23,733 nucleotides of DNA from JAJFFW01 sp963922595 (GCA_963922595.1 CAWUIM010000049.1:1-23733), one strand, 5' to 3'; counted from the first letter of the stretch, positions 15,904 to 23,597 are shown. The notes: generated by a model from the letters alone, not told the origin. Program-made: numbers and translations.

Positions 15904-17424
15904 TCAGGCGGCGTCGAGAACCGCGCGATGATCGCGGAAATTCAACGCGCATCGTTCCACAAAATCTTCAATCACCGCGAGGTCGAACCGCTGCAGATCC
16001 GCTTGCGGCGGTTTCAGCGTTTGCGCCGCCGGATAATTGCCGTATCCGCCGAGCAGGCAAATCCATGAGGTCAGCGAATAATATTTCGCAATGTCCTGAT
16101 TGGCGATCTCCTGTTTTAGGTCCCCTTGCGAGAACCAGCATTCGAAGATGCGCTGAAGTGACTCGGAGAGATGATCGTTGGCGGCGTTGTCGCGCCAATA
16201 GTCTGTGTCAGTTCTGAGGTTCGCACGGTAATGGCAGACGATGTAATCGCGCACGCCCTCAAAGCGCGCGGCGATATCCCGATTGAACGTGTCTTGGTTT
16301 CGCGCCGTGAAGCCGCCTTGTTCAAACGCGGCGATGAATTGCTCCACCGTCGCTTGAACAAGGTGAAGGGCGGTCGCCTCTAGCGGCTCGATGAAGCCTT
16401 GTGACAGGCCCACGGCGAGGCAATTTTTCGACCAGTGTTTTTCAACCTGGCCCACTTTCATCTTGAGCTGGCGCACTTCCACGTCGCTATCTTCCGTCCC
16501 GAGATGAGCGCGCAGCTCCGCTTCGGCTTCGTCCTCAGAGCAATAGCGGCTGCTATAGACATATCCATTACCGGTACGATTCGTAAGCGGAATATTCCAG
16601 ACCCAGCCGTTTTTCAGCGCTGTCGCTGTCGTCCGTGAAGCGAGACCGTCCGGATCACAAGGCGTCGGCATGACCACAGCGGAATCGGCGAAGAGGTTTT
16701 TTGCAAAGCTCTCAAATCTGACGCCCATAGCGTCCTGCAAGAGAAGCGAGCGAAAGCCAGTGGCGTCCACAAAGAAGTCCGCCTCAAACCGGCGGTCGTC
16801 ATCGAGCCGCAGCGAGCTGATCGCGCCGGTCTCATCCACATCCACATGCGTAATCTTCGCTTCCAGATGGGCGACGCCTTGCGCCTTGGCATGATCGCGC
16901 AGGAAGGCGCCGACAAGGTATGCGTCAAAATGATAGCCATAGGCCATTTCAAAGGGAAAATTCCGATTGGGGATCGGCGCAAGCTTTTTGCGCGCGAGAG
17001 CCGCCGACAGGAAGAAACGATCCGGGTGCGCCTCAAGGTCAAAACCGAGCCGGCGGAAGTGGCTGTGAAAGTAAAAGGCTGGTGCCGTGTGCGTATCGAT
17101 CGGCGCGGGGAAGGGGTGAAAATATCCCGCGCAGTTTTCCCGGTCCGACCAGCCGTAAAAGCTGATCCCATTTTTGTAAGTGGCGTTGCAGGCCGGCATC
17201 CAGTCGGCTTCTGCAATGCCAAGCCCGGTGAAGAATGCTTTAAGCTGCGGCGTTGATCCTTCGCCGACGCCGATGATGCCGATATCGGGCGATTCAATAA
17301 CCGTGATCTCGATGGGGCGGTCCCGCCACCGGTGCGCCATCAAATTGGCGGCCATCCATCCAGCGGTGCCGCCGCCGGCGATCGCGATTTTCAAGGGCGC
17401 TGATGCTGTCGGTTGCGCATTCAT
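15904..17424 (-). CDS. Flavin-dependent (tryptophan-type) halogenase 2
   Basis: A 506-aa halogenase-family flavoprotein, only distantly similar to halogenase 1, so probably not a recent tandem copy. The FAD motif GGGTAGWMAA (residues 17-26), Lys84 in TYKNGISFYGW, Trp274-x-Trp-x-Ile-Pro and Glu349 in EPLEA keep the key residues, though EPLEA replaces EPLES. There is no signal peptide. ATG 17424 overlaps the stop of the upstream lipoprotein amylase as ATGA; starting at 17451 would add nine residues inside that gene. It is the last gene of the DUF6445-amylase-halogenase operon, so it should be made whenever the amylase is. Similar genes near TonB receptors occur in Caulobacter, Brevundimonas and Xanthomonas; the physiological substrate of this group is unresolved. 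Confidence 0.9.
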   Translation of the reverse strand: MNAQPTASAPLKIAIAGGGTAGWMAANLMAHRWRDRPIEITVIESPDIGIIGVGEGSTPQLKAFFTGLGIAEADWMPACNATYKNGISFYGWSDRENCAGYFHPFPAPIDTHTAPAFYFHSHFRRLGFDLEAHPDRFFLSAALARKKLAPIPNRNFPFEMAYGYHFDAYLVGAFLRDHAKAQGVAHLEAKITHVDVDETGAISSLRLDDDRRFEADFFVDATGFRSLLLQDAMGVRFESFAKNLFADSAVVMPTPCDPDGLASRTTATALKNGWVWNIPLTNRTGNGYVYSSRYCSEDEAEAELRAHLGTEDSDVEVRQLKMKVGQVEKHWSKNCLAVGLSQGFIEPLEATALHLVQATVEQFIAAFEQGGFTARNQDTFNRDIAARFEGVRDYIVCHYRANLRTDTDYWRDNAANDHLSESLQRIFECWFSQGDLKQEIANQDIAKYYSLTSWICLLGGYGNYPAAQTLKPPQADLQRFDLAVIEDFVERCALNFRDHRAVLDAA

Positions 17425-18842
17425 TCTTTCACGTAAACGCGATACTCCCACGGGGTCAATGAGAGGGTGCGTTCAGCGTCGAAAGTGACGCGGTCGCCGG
17501 AAAAATACTCTTCATACGCGCCATGGTGCAGCGATTGCGGGAAGCTAATGGTTTGCGTTTCGCCGGTAAAATTGATCACGGCGAAGACGCCGTCTTCGGC
17601 GCCGAAGCGAACAAAGCTCAAGACTTTTGTCGGCGCTGAGTTGATCACAGACACCATCCGCGCGCCCGCTGCGCCGTTCCAGAGCGCTTTCGTATCGTGT
17701 TTGAGAGCTGTGAGTTTCTTGAAGAGCGCGCCCGTGGGGTGGTTGCGCCAGTCGATCGTGTCCTTTTCAAAGAATTCAAGGCGCTTTTCGTTGCCCGCTT
17801 CCTGCCCGCTATAGATGAGCGGCATGCCTTCGCCCACAAAGGTCAGGACGATCGCTGGCTCCAATGCGTCGCCGTAAAGCTCGCGATCTGTTCCGTGCCA
17901 GGAATTATAATCATGGTTCGACGTATAGGTCATGCGATAGGCGTCGCGGGGCCAGACGCTTTCATTTTCCGAATAATAGCCGAACAGCGCGCCGAGGTCG
18001 GCTTCACCTTTGGCGACGGCCTGCATGGACCGGCTGAGGCTCCAGGCGTAGGTGGCGTCGAACGCCGCCATATGCGCGTCGCGGCCTTCATATTCGCCAA
18101 GCAGGAAGACAGGTTTTACCGCATCAAGCTCGCGGCGCAGATTGTTCCAGAAATCGAGGGGGATGTAGCCCGCCACGTCGCATCGAAACCCGTCGACGCC
18201 GACTTCCTCAACCCAATATTTCATCGCCTTCGTCATATATTCGCGCACGCCCGGCTGTGAATAATCGAGATCGATAATGTCGGACCAGTCCCACCAGGGG
18301 GTTGGGCGATAGTCGCCTTTCCAGTCGCGCTCATACCAGTCGGGGTGTTCCGTAACGAGAGGATTGTCCCACGCTGTATGGTTGGCGACCCAGTCGAGGA
18401 TCACATGCATGTCGAGCGCATGGGCTTCCTCAATAAAGGCTTTCAGATCGTCGAGCGTACCGAATTCCGGATTGACCCCGTAATAGTCTTTGACGGCGTA
18501 ATAACTGCCGAGGCTTCCCTTGCGGTTCTTTTCGCCGATGGGATGGATCGGCATCAGCCAGACAATATCAACGCCAAGCTCCTTAAGGCGCGGGAGATGT
18601 GTCTGCGCAGCGGCGAAGGTTCCTTCTTCGGAGAATTGGCGAACATTTAGTTCGTAAATCACTGCGTCGCGCGTCCATTCCGGGTGCGCGATTTTCACAT
18701 AGGGTTGAGGCGCGTAAGGGTTCGCCTTTTCCAATGGCGTAGGCTGTTCCTTTGTCGCGCCTTGCGCTGCGGTTTGTTGCGCCTCGCCGTTGCAACCGTA
18801 AAGCGTTAGAAGAAGGGCGGCGGCCAATAAGTGAAGTCTCAT
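17421..18842 (-). CDS. GH13 alpha-amylase, probable lipoprotein
   Basis: A 473-aa GH13 amylase. The N-terminus is a type II signal with lipobox-like LTLYGC, the Cys at residue 17, so the enzyme is probably lipid-anchored in the periplasm or outer membrane. A Gln/Ala/Pro linker follows. Catalytic residues are nucleophile Asp222 in GFRCDVAGY, acid/base Glu250 in LLGEYEG and Asp311 in SNHDYNSW; the WLMPIHPIGEKNRKGSLGSYYAVKDY segment is typical of compact bacterial amylases. The short C-terminal beta domain ends in WEYRVYVKE. It starts 19 bp after the DUF6445 gene (AGGAA before ATG) and its stop overlaps the halogenase 2 start (ATGA). The lipobox is not ideal (Tyr at -2), so a plain Sec signal remains possible. 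It likely trims maltodextrins in the envelope. Confidence 0.91.
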   Translation of the reverse strand: MRLHLLAAALLLTLYGCNGEAQQTAAQGATKEQPTPLEKANPYAPQPYVKIAHPEWTRDAVIYELNVRQFSEEGTFAAAQTHLPRLKELGVDIVWLMPIHPIGEKNRKGSLGSYYAVKDYYGVNPEFGTLDDLKAFIEEAHALDMHVILDWVANHTAWDNPLVTEHPDWYERDWKGDYRPTPWWDWSDIIDLDYSQPGVREYMTKAMKYWVEEVGVDGFRCDVAGYIPLDFWNNLRRELDAVKPVFLLGEYEGRDAHMAAFDATYAWSLSRSMQAVAKGEADLGALFGYYSENESVWPRDAYRMTYTSNHDYNSWHGTDRELYGDALEPAIVLTFVGEGMPLIYSGQEAGNEKRLEFFEKDTIDWRNHPTGALFKKLTALKHDTKALWNGAAGARMVSVINSAPTKVLSFVRFGAEDGVFAVINFTGETQTISFPQSLHHGAYEEYFSGDRVTFDAERTLSLTPWEYRVYVKE

Positions 18843-18861
18843 CGCGTGGTTCCTGGTTTAT

Positions 18862-19557
18862 TCAAGATGCGGGCGTCAAAAAGGCGTTGATCGTTAGCCG
18901 CCCGACGCGCGGGTCGGGCGAAAATGACGTATTCTCGTCGATTGCGCTGCAGTGAAGGTTTATCCCTCGGTAGACGAGCATACGATTATAGACGGCGTCG
19001 ACCGTTTTAATCCGTTCAAAGAGCGGCGCGCCGTCGTCGATATAGTGCGCGGGCGGCAGGCCATGGCGGCGCACGTCATTTTCGAGCGCCGATTTGTATT
19101 CGGGAAAACGCGACTGATCGACAGTTTCAAAGCCCGTGGCGCGATGGCGATAAAATGATGTGCCGCCTTGCGGTTCCGGCGTCAGGTATAAAAGAACCGC
19201 GAGGCGATCGGTTTCAACGCCGTCATAGTGGGGGAGGCGCTGGATCGGCGCCAGCTGCGCTGGCGGCGTGGTGACGATGGAGAAAAAATATTCGCCGTCC
19301 CATGCCTCATGGCGCATCGCAAAGTGTTCGCGCGCAATGGTTCCGACCGTCTCGCACAATGACGCCCCGCATTCGGCGTCAAGCGCTGCGCGAACGCCCG
19401 GATAATAAGCGCCGATCTGGCCGAAAGGTTGCGCCGCCGCGTGGTCAACGAAGGCGTCCGGATCGGGGAGGGCGTTATCAATAACGCATAGGGGCTGGCG
19501 CTCCTCGCCGATCGGATCGACGTGAATTGTCGCTTCAGACGACAAGGAAAATTGCAT
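18862..19557 (-). CDS. DUF6445 family protein, 2OG/Fe(II)-dioxygenase-like
   Basis: A 231-aa soluble protein without signal peptide or membrane segment. It matches the DUF6445 family by eye (CVIDNALPDPDAFV near the start, then LPHYDG and GGTSFYRHR). His110-x-Asp112, His202 and Arg220 are arranged like the iron triad and the 2-oxoglutarate Arg of Fe(II)/2OG dioxygenases, so a hydroxylase-like role is possible; no activity is known to me. It is the first gene of an operon with a lipoprotein amylase (19 bp downstream) and halogenase 2. Genes of this family recur beside halogenases and TonB receptors, which suggests joint action on one substrate; that is inference. The ribosome site is weak and may be held in a hairpin at 19562-19584. 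Operator C and a promoter lie just upstream. Confidence 0.8.
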   Translation of the reverse strand: MQFSLSSEATIHVDPIGEERQPLCVIDNALPDPDAFVDHAAAQPFGQIGAYYPGVRAALDAECGASLCETVGTIAREHFAMRHEAWDGEYFFSIVTTPPAQLAPIQRLPHYDGVETDRLAVLLYLTPEPQGGTSFYRHRATGFETVDQSRFPEYKSALENDVRRHGLPPAHYIDDGAPLFERIKTVDAVYNRMLVYRGINLHCSAIDENTSFSPDPRVGRLTINAFLTPAS

Positions 19558-19561
19558 GGAC

Positions 19562-19584
19562 GCCCGCTGATTGCTGTTGCGGGC
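19562..19584 (-). other. Leader hairpin before the DUF6445 gene
   Basis: On the - strand, GCCCGC (19584-19579) and GCGGGC (19567-19562) form a perfect 6-bp stem around an 11-nt loop, ending four bases before the ATG at 19557. The 3' arm holds the only G-rich stretch that could serve as a ribosome site, so the hairpin may limit translation. It lies between the candidate -10 and the start codon. Confidence 0.35.
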
Positions 19585-19613
19585 AGATTAAGCGTTTTTT
19601 GCTCAAAATGCAA
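19585..19613 (-). promoter_or_regulatory. Candidate promoter for the DUF6445-amylase-halogenase operon
   Basis: Read on the - strand, TTGCAT (19613-19608) and TAATCT (19590-19585) are 17 bp apart. Initiation would fall about 20 bases before the start codon. Operator C overlaps the -35. Confidence 0.4.
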
Positions 19614-19622
19614 AAAATTGTA
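19609..19622 (-). promoter_or_regulatory. Proposed LacI-family operator C
   Basis: TGCAAAAAATTGTA on the + strand differs from operator A only in its last three bases. It lies 52-65 bp upstream of the DUF6445 start, over the -35 of that operon, and would place the second halogenase under the maltodextrin regulator. Confidence 0.55.
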
Positions 19623-19692
19623 TTCCACATTCTGGCTCAAAATATTGCTGGAGGCAGTAGGGACCGATTGCCTCGAATTCTTACGCAATAAA

Positions 19693-19721
19693 TTGCAAAA
19701 TTTTGCATGCAGCGATATCGT
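19693..19721 (+). promoter_or_regulatory. Candidate promoter for the GH97 gene
   Basis: TTGCAA (19693-19698) and TATCGT (19716-19721) are 17 bp apart; the -10 is only moderate. Initiation near 19728 gives a leader of about 70 nt. Operator E covers the -35 and spacer. Confidence 0.4.
19694..19707 (+). promoter_or_regulatory. Proposed LacI-family operator E (perfect palindrome)
   Basis: TGCAAAATTTTGCA is a perfect 14-bp palindrome and the best-formed copy of the island motif. It lies 93-106 bp upstream of the GH97 start, and its centre is 85 bp from that of operator C on the divergent side. Confidence 0.6.
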
Positions 19722-19799
19722 CGCCGCGTGCCGGCCATTCCAAATTAAGCGGGCGGCGTTTCAGGCGAAACTGCGCCGAATCTGATCGGGAGGATATCC

Positions 19800-21896
19800 A
19801 TGAAAACTGACCTCGGAAAAACAATCTCACAGCGCTGCGCGGTTGCGTTCGGCGCATGCGCAATCGTCTTTTCGCCGGCGGTTTTCGCCAAGGAAATCGA
19901 GATCGCCTCGCCAGACGGAAACATCGCGGTCACAGTCTCCGACGAAGGCGGTCACGCCTCTTATGCGGTGCGGTTCAATGATGAAGATGTCATCACGACC
20001 TCGCGTCTCGGTCTTCTGTTCAAGGAGCGTCATGGGTTCGATCGCGACCTCGAAATCGTCGCGTCGGTAGAAGCGAGCGCCGATGCGACCTGGGAACAGC
20101 CCTGGGGCGAACGCAGGCAAGTGCGCGATCACCACAACGAAGCGCTGATCACCTTCGCCGCAATGGAGGGGCCGGCGCGATCTTTCGCCGTGCGTTTTCG
20201 CGTTTTCGATGACGGGCTCGGTTTTCGTTACGAGGCGCCGAAGCAGAAATATTTAAAGTCCGTCGAGATCATCGACGAGCGTACGCAATTTACGGTCGGC
20301 CCAGAGGCGACGACATGGTGGATCCCGAGCGGCGAATTTAATCGGTATGAATATATTTACAGCGAAACGCCCGCCGGAAAGGTGCAGGACGCGCATACGC
20401 CGGTGACATTCAAAACCCCCTCTGGCGTCCATTTGAGCATTCATGAGGCGGCGCTTGTGGATTACGCGGGCATGTCTCTGCAAGCCCTGCGGCCGGGCGC
20501 GTTTGAAGCGCATCTGTCGCGTTGGTCGGACGGGGTCGCAGTAAAAACCAAGGCGCCCTTTAAATCGCCATGGCGCACGATCCAGATTTCTGACGACGCC
20601 GTTGGCCTGTTGAATTCTGATCTCATTTTGAACCTCAACGAGCCGAACAAGCTCGGCGACGTGTCCTGGTTTGAGCCAGGAAAATATGTGGGCATCTGGT
20701 GGGCGATGCACATTCGCGATCGCAGCTGGGGCAATGATTTGATTCACGGCGCCACAACGGAAGAAACCAAACGCTATATCGATTTCGCCGCGGAGCACGG
20801 CTTCAACGGCGTTTTGGTGGAAGGCTGGAACATCGGCTGGGACGGTGACTGGTTCAATAATGGCGATCTTTTCAGCTTCACTGAGAGCTATCCCGATTTT
20901 GATCTGGCGGCGCTCGGCTCCTATGCGCAGGAAAAAGGCGTACGCATTATCGGTCATCATGAGACGTCCGGCGATGTGTCCAATTACGAAGCGCAACTGG
21001 AAGACGCTCTTGATCTTTATAAAGAAAATGGCGTGCGCGTCATCAAGTCCGGCTATGTGGCGGACGCGGGGCGCATTGAGCGGATCGATGAAAAAGGCGT
21101 CAAGCGCTATGAGTGGCATGACGGTCAATTCATGGTCGACCATCATTTGAAAGTCGTCACTGAAGCGGCGAAACGACAGATTGCGATGAACCCGCACGAG
21201 CCGGTGAAGGATACGGGGCTGCGCCGCACTTATCCGAATTGGGTTTCGCGCGAAGGCGCGCGCGGCATGGAATTCAACGCCTGGGGCACGCCGCCGAACC
21301 CGCCGGCGCACACGGCGATCCTGCCGTTCACGCGCATGCTCTCCGGGCCGATGGATTTCACGCCGGGGATTTTCGATCTTGAACCGAACAAGCGCCCGCC
21401 CTTGCGCGAGGATATGCAGCGGTCTGATCCGATCAACCGTCCGCAAACGACGCTCGCCAAACAGCTTGCGCTTTATGTGGTGCTCTATTCACCGATCCAG
21501 ATGGCCGCGGACCTGCCGGAGAATTATGAAAAGCGCCCCGACGCCTTTCAGTTCATCAAGGACGTGCCGGCCGATTGGGAAGAAAGCATCGCGCTCAACG
21601 GTGAAGTCGGCGACTATGTAACGTTTGCGCGCAAGGAGCGCGGCGGCGACGACTGGTATCTCGGGACGCTTACTAATGAAGAGCCGCGGCTCATGGAAGT
21701 CAGCCTCGATTTTCTGGATGCGGACAAAAAATACGAAGCGCAAATCTACCGCGACGGCGCAAAGGCCGAATGGAAAGACAATCCATACGAGATGGTCATC
21801 GAAACGCGCGCCGTCTCGAAAGGCGATCAGCTCAAACTGCCCTTGGCGTCATCGGGCGGCGCCGCGGTGCGGTTTAAAGCACTGGCGCAGGAGTAA
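19800..21896 (+). CDS. GH97 alpha-glucosidase, SusB-like, exported
   Basis: A 698-aa family 97 glycoside hydrolase that releases glucose from maltodextrins, probably in the periplasm: a signal peptide with cut near AFA-KE (about residue 30) is present. The N-terminal beta-sandwich (SPDGNIAVTVSDEGG) leads into the barrel (GFNGVLVEGWNIGWDGDW). Glu388 in GHHETSGD, Glu467 in PHEPVK, Glu485 in SREGARG and Glu491 in GMEFNAW match the acidic set of Bacteroides SusB; the 18- and 6-residue spacings of the last three agree with Glu508, Glu526 and Glu532 as I recall them. VIKSG, where retaining members carry a nucleophilic Asp, also fits the inverting alpha-glucosidase branch. ATG 19800 follows GGGAGG. 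It is alone in its transcript, divergent from the DUF6445 operon, and its 3' end overlaps folD by 23 bp tail to tail. Confidence 0.93.
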   Translation: MKTDLGKTISQRCAVAFGACAIVFSPAVFAKEIEIASPDGNIAVTVSDEGGHASYAVRFNDEDVITTSRLGLLFKERHGFDRDLEIVASVEASADATWEQPWGERRQVRDHHNEALITFAAMEGPARSFAVRFRVFDDGLGFRYEAPKQKYLKSVEIIDERTQFTVGPEATTWWIPSGEFNRYEYIYSETPAGKVQDAHTPVTFKTPSGVHLSIHEAALVDYAGMSLQALRPGAFEAHLSRWSDGVAVKTKAPFKSPWRTIQISDDAVGLLNSDLILNLNEPNKLGDVSWFEPGKYVGIWWAMHIRDRSWGNDLIHGATTEETKRYIDFAAEHGFNGVLVEGWNIGWDGDWFNNGDLFSFTESYPDFDLAALGSYAQEKGVRIIGHHETSGDVSNYEAQLEDALDLYKENGVRVIKSGYVADAGRIERIDEKGVKRYEWHDGQFMVDHHLKVVTEAAKRQIAMNPHEPVKDTGLRRTYPNWVSREGARGMEFNAWGTPPNPPAHTAILPFTRMLSGPMDFTPGIFDLEPNKRPPLREDMQRSDPINRPQTTLAKQLALYVVLYSPIQMAADLPENYEKRPDAFQFIKDVPADWEESIALNGEVGDYVTFARKERGGDDWYLGTLTNEEPRLMEVSLDFLDADKKYEAQIYRDGAKAEWKDNPYEMVIETRAVSKGDQLKLPLASSGGAAVRFKALAQE

Positions 21897-22782
21897 TCCC
21901 GTGTTGCCGGCAGGCGGCGGCGTACGTGTTCGCCATCAGCATCGCGATGGTCATGGGGCCGACGCCGCCGGGGACAGGGGAAATCGCGCCGGCGACTGAT
22001 GCGGCGGCGGCAAAGTCGACGTCGCCCACAAGCTTCGTCTTGCCTGCGCCTTTTTCCGGCGCCGGAACGCGGTTGATGCCGACGTCAATCACGGTTGCGC
22101 CCGGTTTTATCCAGTCGCCTTTCACCATTTCGGCCCGTCCGACCGCGGCCACCACAAGATCGGCCTCGCGCACCACGGCCGCGAGGTCCTTCGTGCGCGA
22201 ATGGGCGATGGTCACGGTGCAGTTCTCCGCGAGCAGGAGTTGCGCGACCGGCTTGCCGACAATGTTTGAACGCCCGATCACGACAGCATGAAGCCCCGAG
22301 AGATCATCGCCGAGCGCTGACTTTGCGAGGATGACCGAGCCCGCCGGCGTGCAGGGGACAAGCGCCTCGTGCGCCACGCCCGCGCCGAGACGGCCCACAT
22401 TGAGCGGATGAAATCCGTCCACGTCTTTTTCCGGACTGACAAGCTGGAAAATTTTCCAGGCGTCGATGTGATCGGGCAGGGGCAGTTGCATCAGAATTCC
22501 GTTGATCGACGGATCGTCGTTCAGCGCCTCAATGAGCGCCACAAGATCGGCCTCCGGCGTTTCCGCAGGCAGCGTTTTTTGAATGGACCGGTAGCCGAGT
22601 TTTTCCGCCATCTTGCCCTTGTTGCGCACATAAACCGCGCTCGCCGGATCCTCGCCCACAAGAATAACGGCGAGACAGGGCGGCGCGCCGACGGCGTCAA
22701 CGAATTTTTGCGCATGGCCGGCGAGATTATCGGTGATGGCGGCGGCGATCGCCTTGCCGTCGATGAGGGTCGCGTTCGTCAT
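21874..22782 (-). CDS. folD: Bifunctional methylenetetrahydrofolate dehydrogenase/cyclohydrolase
   Basis: FolD converts 5,10-methylene-THF to 10-formyl-THF through methenyl-THF, with NADP, in the cytosol. The 302-aa protein shows the catalytic Tyr51-x-x-x-Lys55 (YVRNK), GILMQLPLP, PEKDVDGFHP, the NADP-binding GRSNIVGKPVAQLL and the C-terminal SPVPGGVGPMTIAML. Length is normal with a few extra C-terminal residues that overlap the GH97 stop on the other strand. ATG 22782 follows GAGG. It lies 56 bp downstream of the alpha/beta hydrolase on the same strand, possibly one transcript. It marks the right edge of the sugar island and has no obvious link to it. Confidence 0.96.
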   Translation of the reverse strand: MTNATLIDGKAIAAAITDNLAGHAQKFVDAVGAPPCLAVILVGEDPASAVYVRNKGKMAEKLGYRSIQKTLPAETPEADLVALIEALNDDPSINGILMQLPLPDHIDAWKIFQLVSPEKDVDGFHPLNVGRLGAGVAHEALVPCTPAGSVILAKSALGDDLSGLHAVVIGRSNIVGKPVAQLLLAENCTVTIAHSRTKDLAAVVREADLVVAAVGRAEMVKGDWIKPGATVIDVGINRVPAPEKGAGKTKLVGDVDFAAAASVAGAISPVPGGVGPMTIAMLMANTYAAACRQHGITPAPVL

Positions 22783-22838
22783 TAAGGCCTCGATCTTACG
22801 TTGCGCGCGGGGGGCGTGCGTGTCGGGGCCTTCTTATC

Positions 22839-23597
22839 TTATTCTTGACCCCGCACAACCGACTCGACGGCGCCGGCGAGACGCTGCAAATCCGCGTCGG
22901 TTGAGAGGCGATGATCGCCCGATTTGGTCATCACCACCATGACGTCGTCGCCCGTCAGCGCCTCAGCGAGGCGGAAGGCGTGGGCATAGGGCACGTCCGG
23001 GTCGGCCATGCCCTGGAGAATGCGCACGGGACCGTCGATCGTCACGGGCTCATGCAAAACAAGATTGTCGCGCCCGTCTTCGATCAGCCTTTTCGTGATC
23101 ACTGAAGGCTCGTCGGCGTATTCGGTTTCTTCTTCAATGCGGCCTTCGCGCATTAATGTCTCACGGGTCTCGCTATCCATGGACGGCCACATCAGCGCTT
23201 CGGTGAAATCCGGCGCTGGCGCGATGAAGACGGCGCCCTTGATGCGGCTTGTCAGGCGCCGCGCGAGGAGGCAGGCGACCCACGCGCCCATGGAGGAGCC
23301 GATCAGAACAAGCGGGCCGTCGGTTGCGGCGTTGATCACCGCCTCAGCGTCGTCGGTCCAGCTTGACAGGCAGCCGTCTTCAAAATCGCCTTCCGATTGA
23401 CCGTGTCCGGAATAATCGAACCGCAGGTAGGCGCGGTTGTGCGTCCGCGCCCATTGGTCGAGATAGACCGCCTTTGTGCCCGCCATGTCGGATCGGAAGC
23501 CGCCGAGCCAAACCAGTGTCGGTCCGGCGCCGGCGACATGGGCGTAGGCGAGGCGCCCGGACGGGCCGTCAATATAGGAAGGGCTCGAATCAGACAT
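22839..23597 (-). CDS. Alpha/beta hydrolase, ABHD10-like
   Basis: A 252-aa soluble serine hydrolase. GGFRSDMAGTKA near the start, LRFDYSGHGQSEGDFEDG, and the nucleophile elbow Gly100-Ser-Ser102-Met-Gly104 closely resemble the ABHD10 group (acyl-thioesterase/acyl-glucuronide esterase in mitochondria). Asp199 in GMADPDVP and His229 in GDHRLS complete the triad. I chose ATG 23597 because the fold begins right after it; the open frame continues to 23708 but the extra 37 residues are Arg-rich, unlike the family, and run into the oppositely oriented glycosyltransferase gene. The physiological substrate is unknown. It precedes folD on the same strand. Confidence 0.85.
   Translation of the reverse strand: MSDSSPSYIDGPSGRLAYAHVAGAGPTLVWLGGFRSDMAGTKAVYLDQWARTHNRAYLRFDYSGHGQSEGDFEDGCLSSWTDDAEAVINAATDGPLVLIGSSMGAWVACLLARRLTSRIKGAVFIAPAPDFTEALMWPSMDSETRETLMREGRIEEETEYADEPSVITKRLIEDGRDNLVLHEPVTIDGPVRILQGMADPDVPYAHAFRLAEALTGDDVMVVMTKSGDHRLSTDADLQRLAGAVESVVRGQE

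Noticed and set aside
4761..21896. Recent horizontal transfer of the sugar island
   Set aside because: No integrase, insertion sequence, tRNA edge or flanking direct repeat is visible, and base composition by eye is like that of the flanking housekeeping genes.
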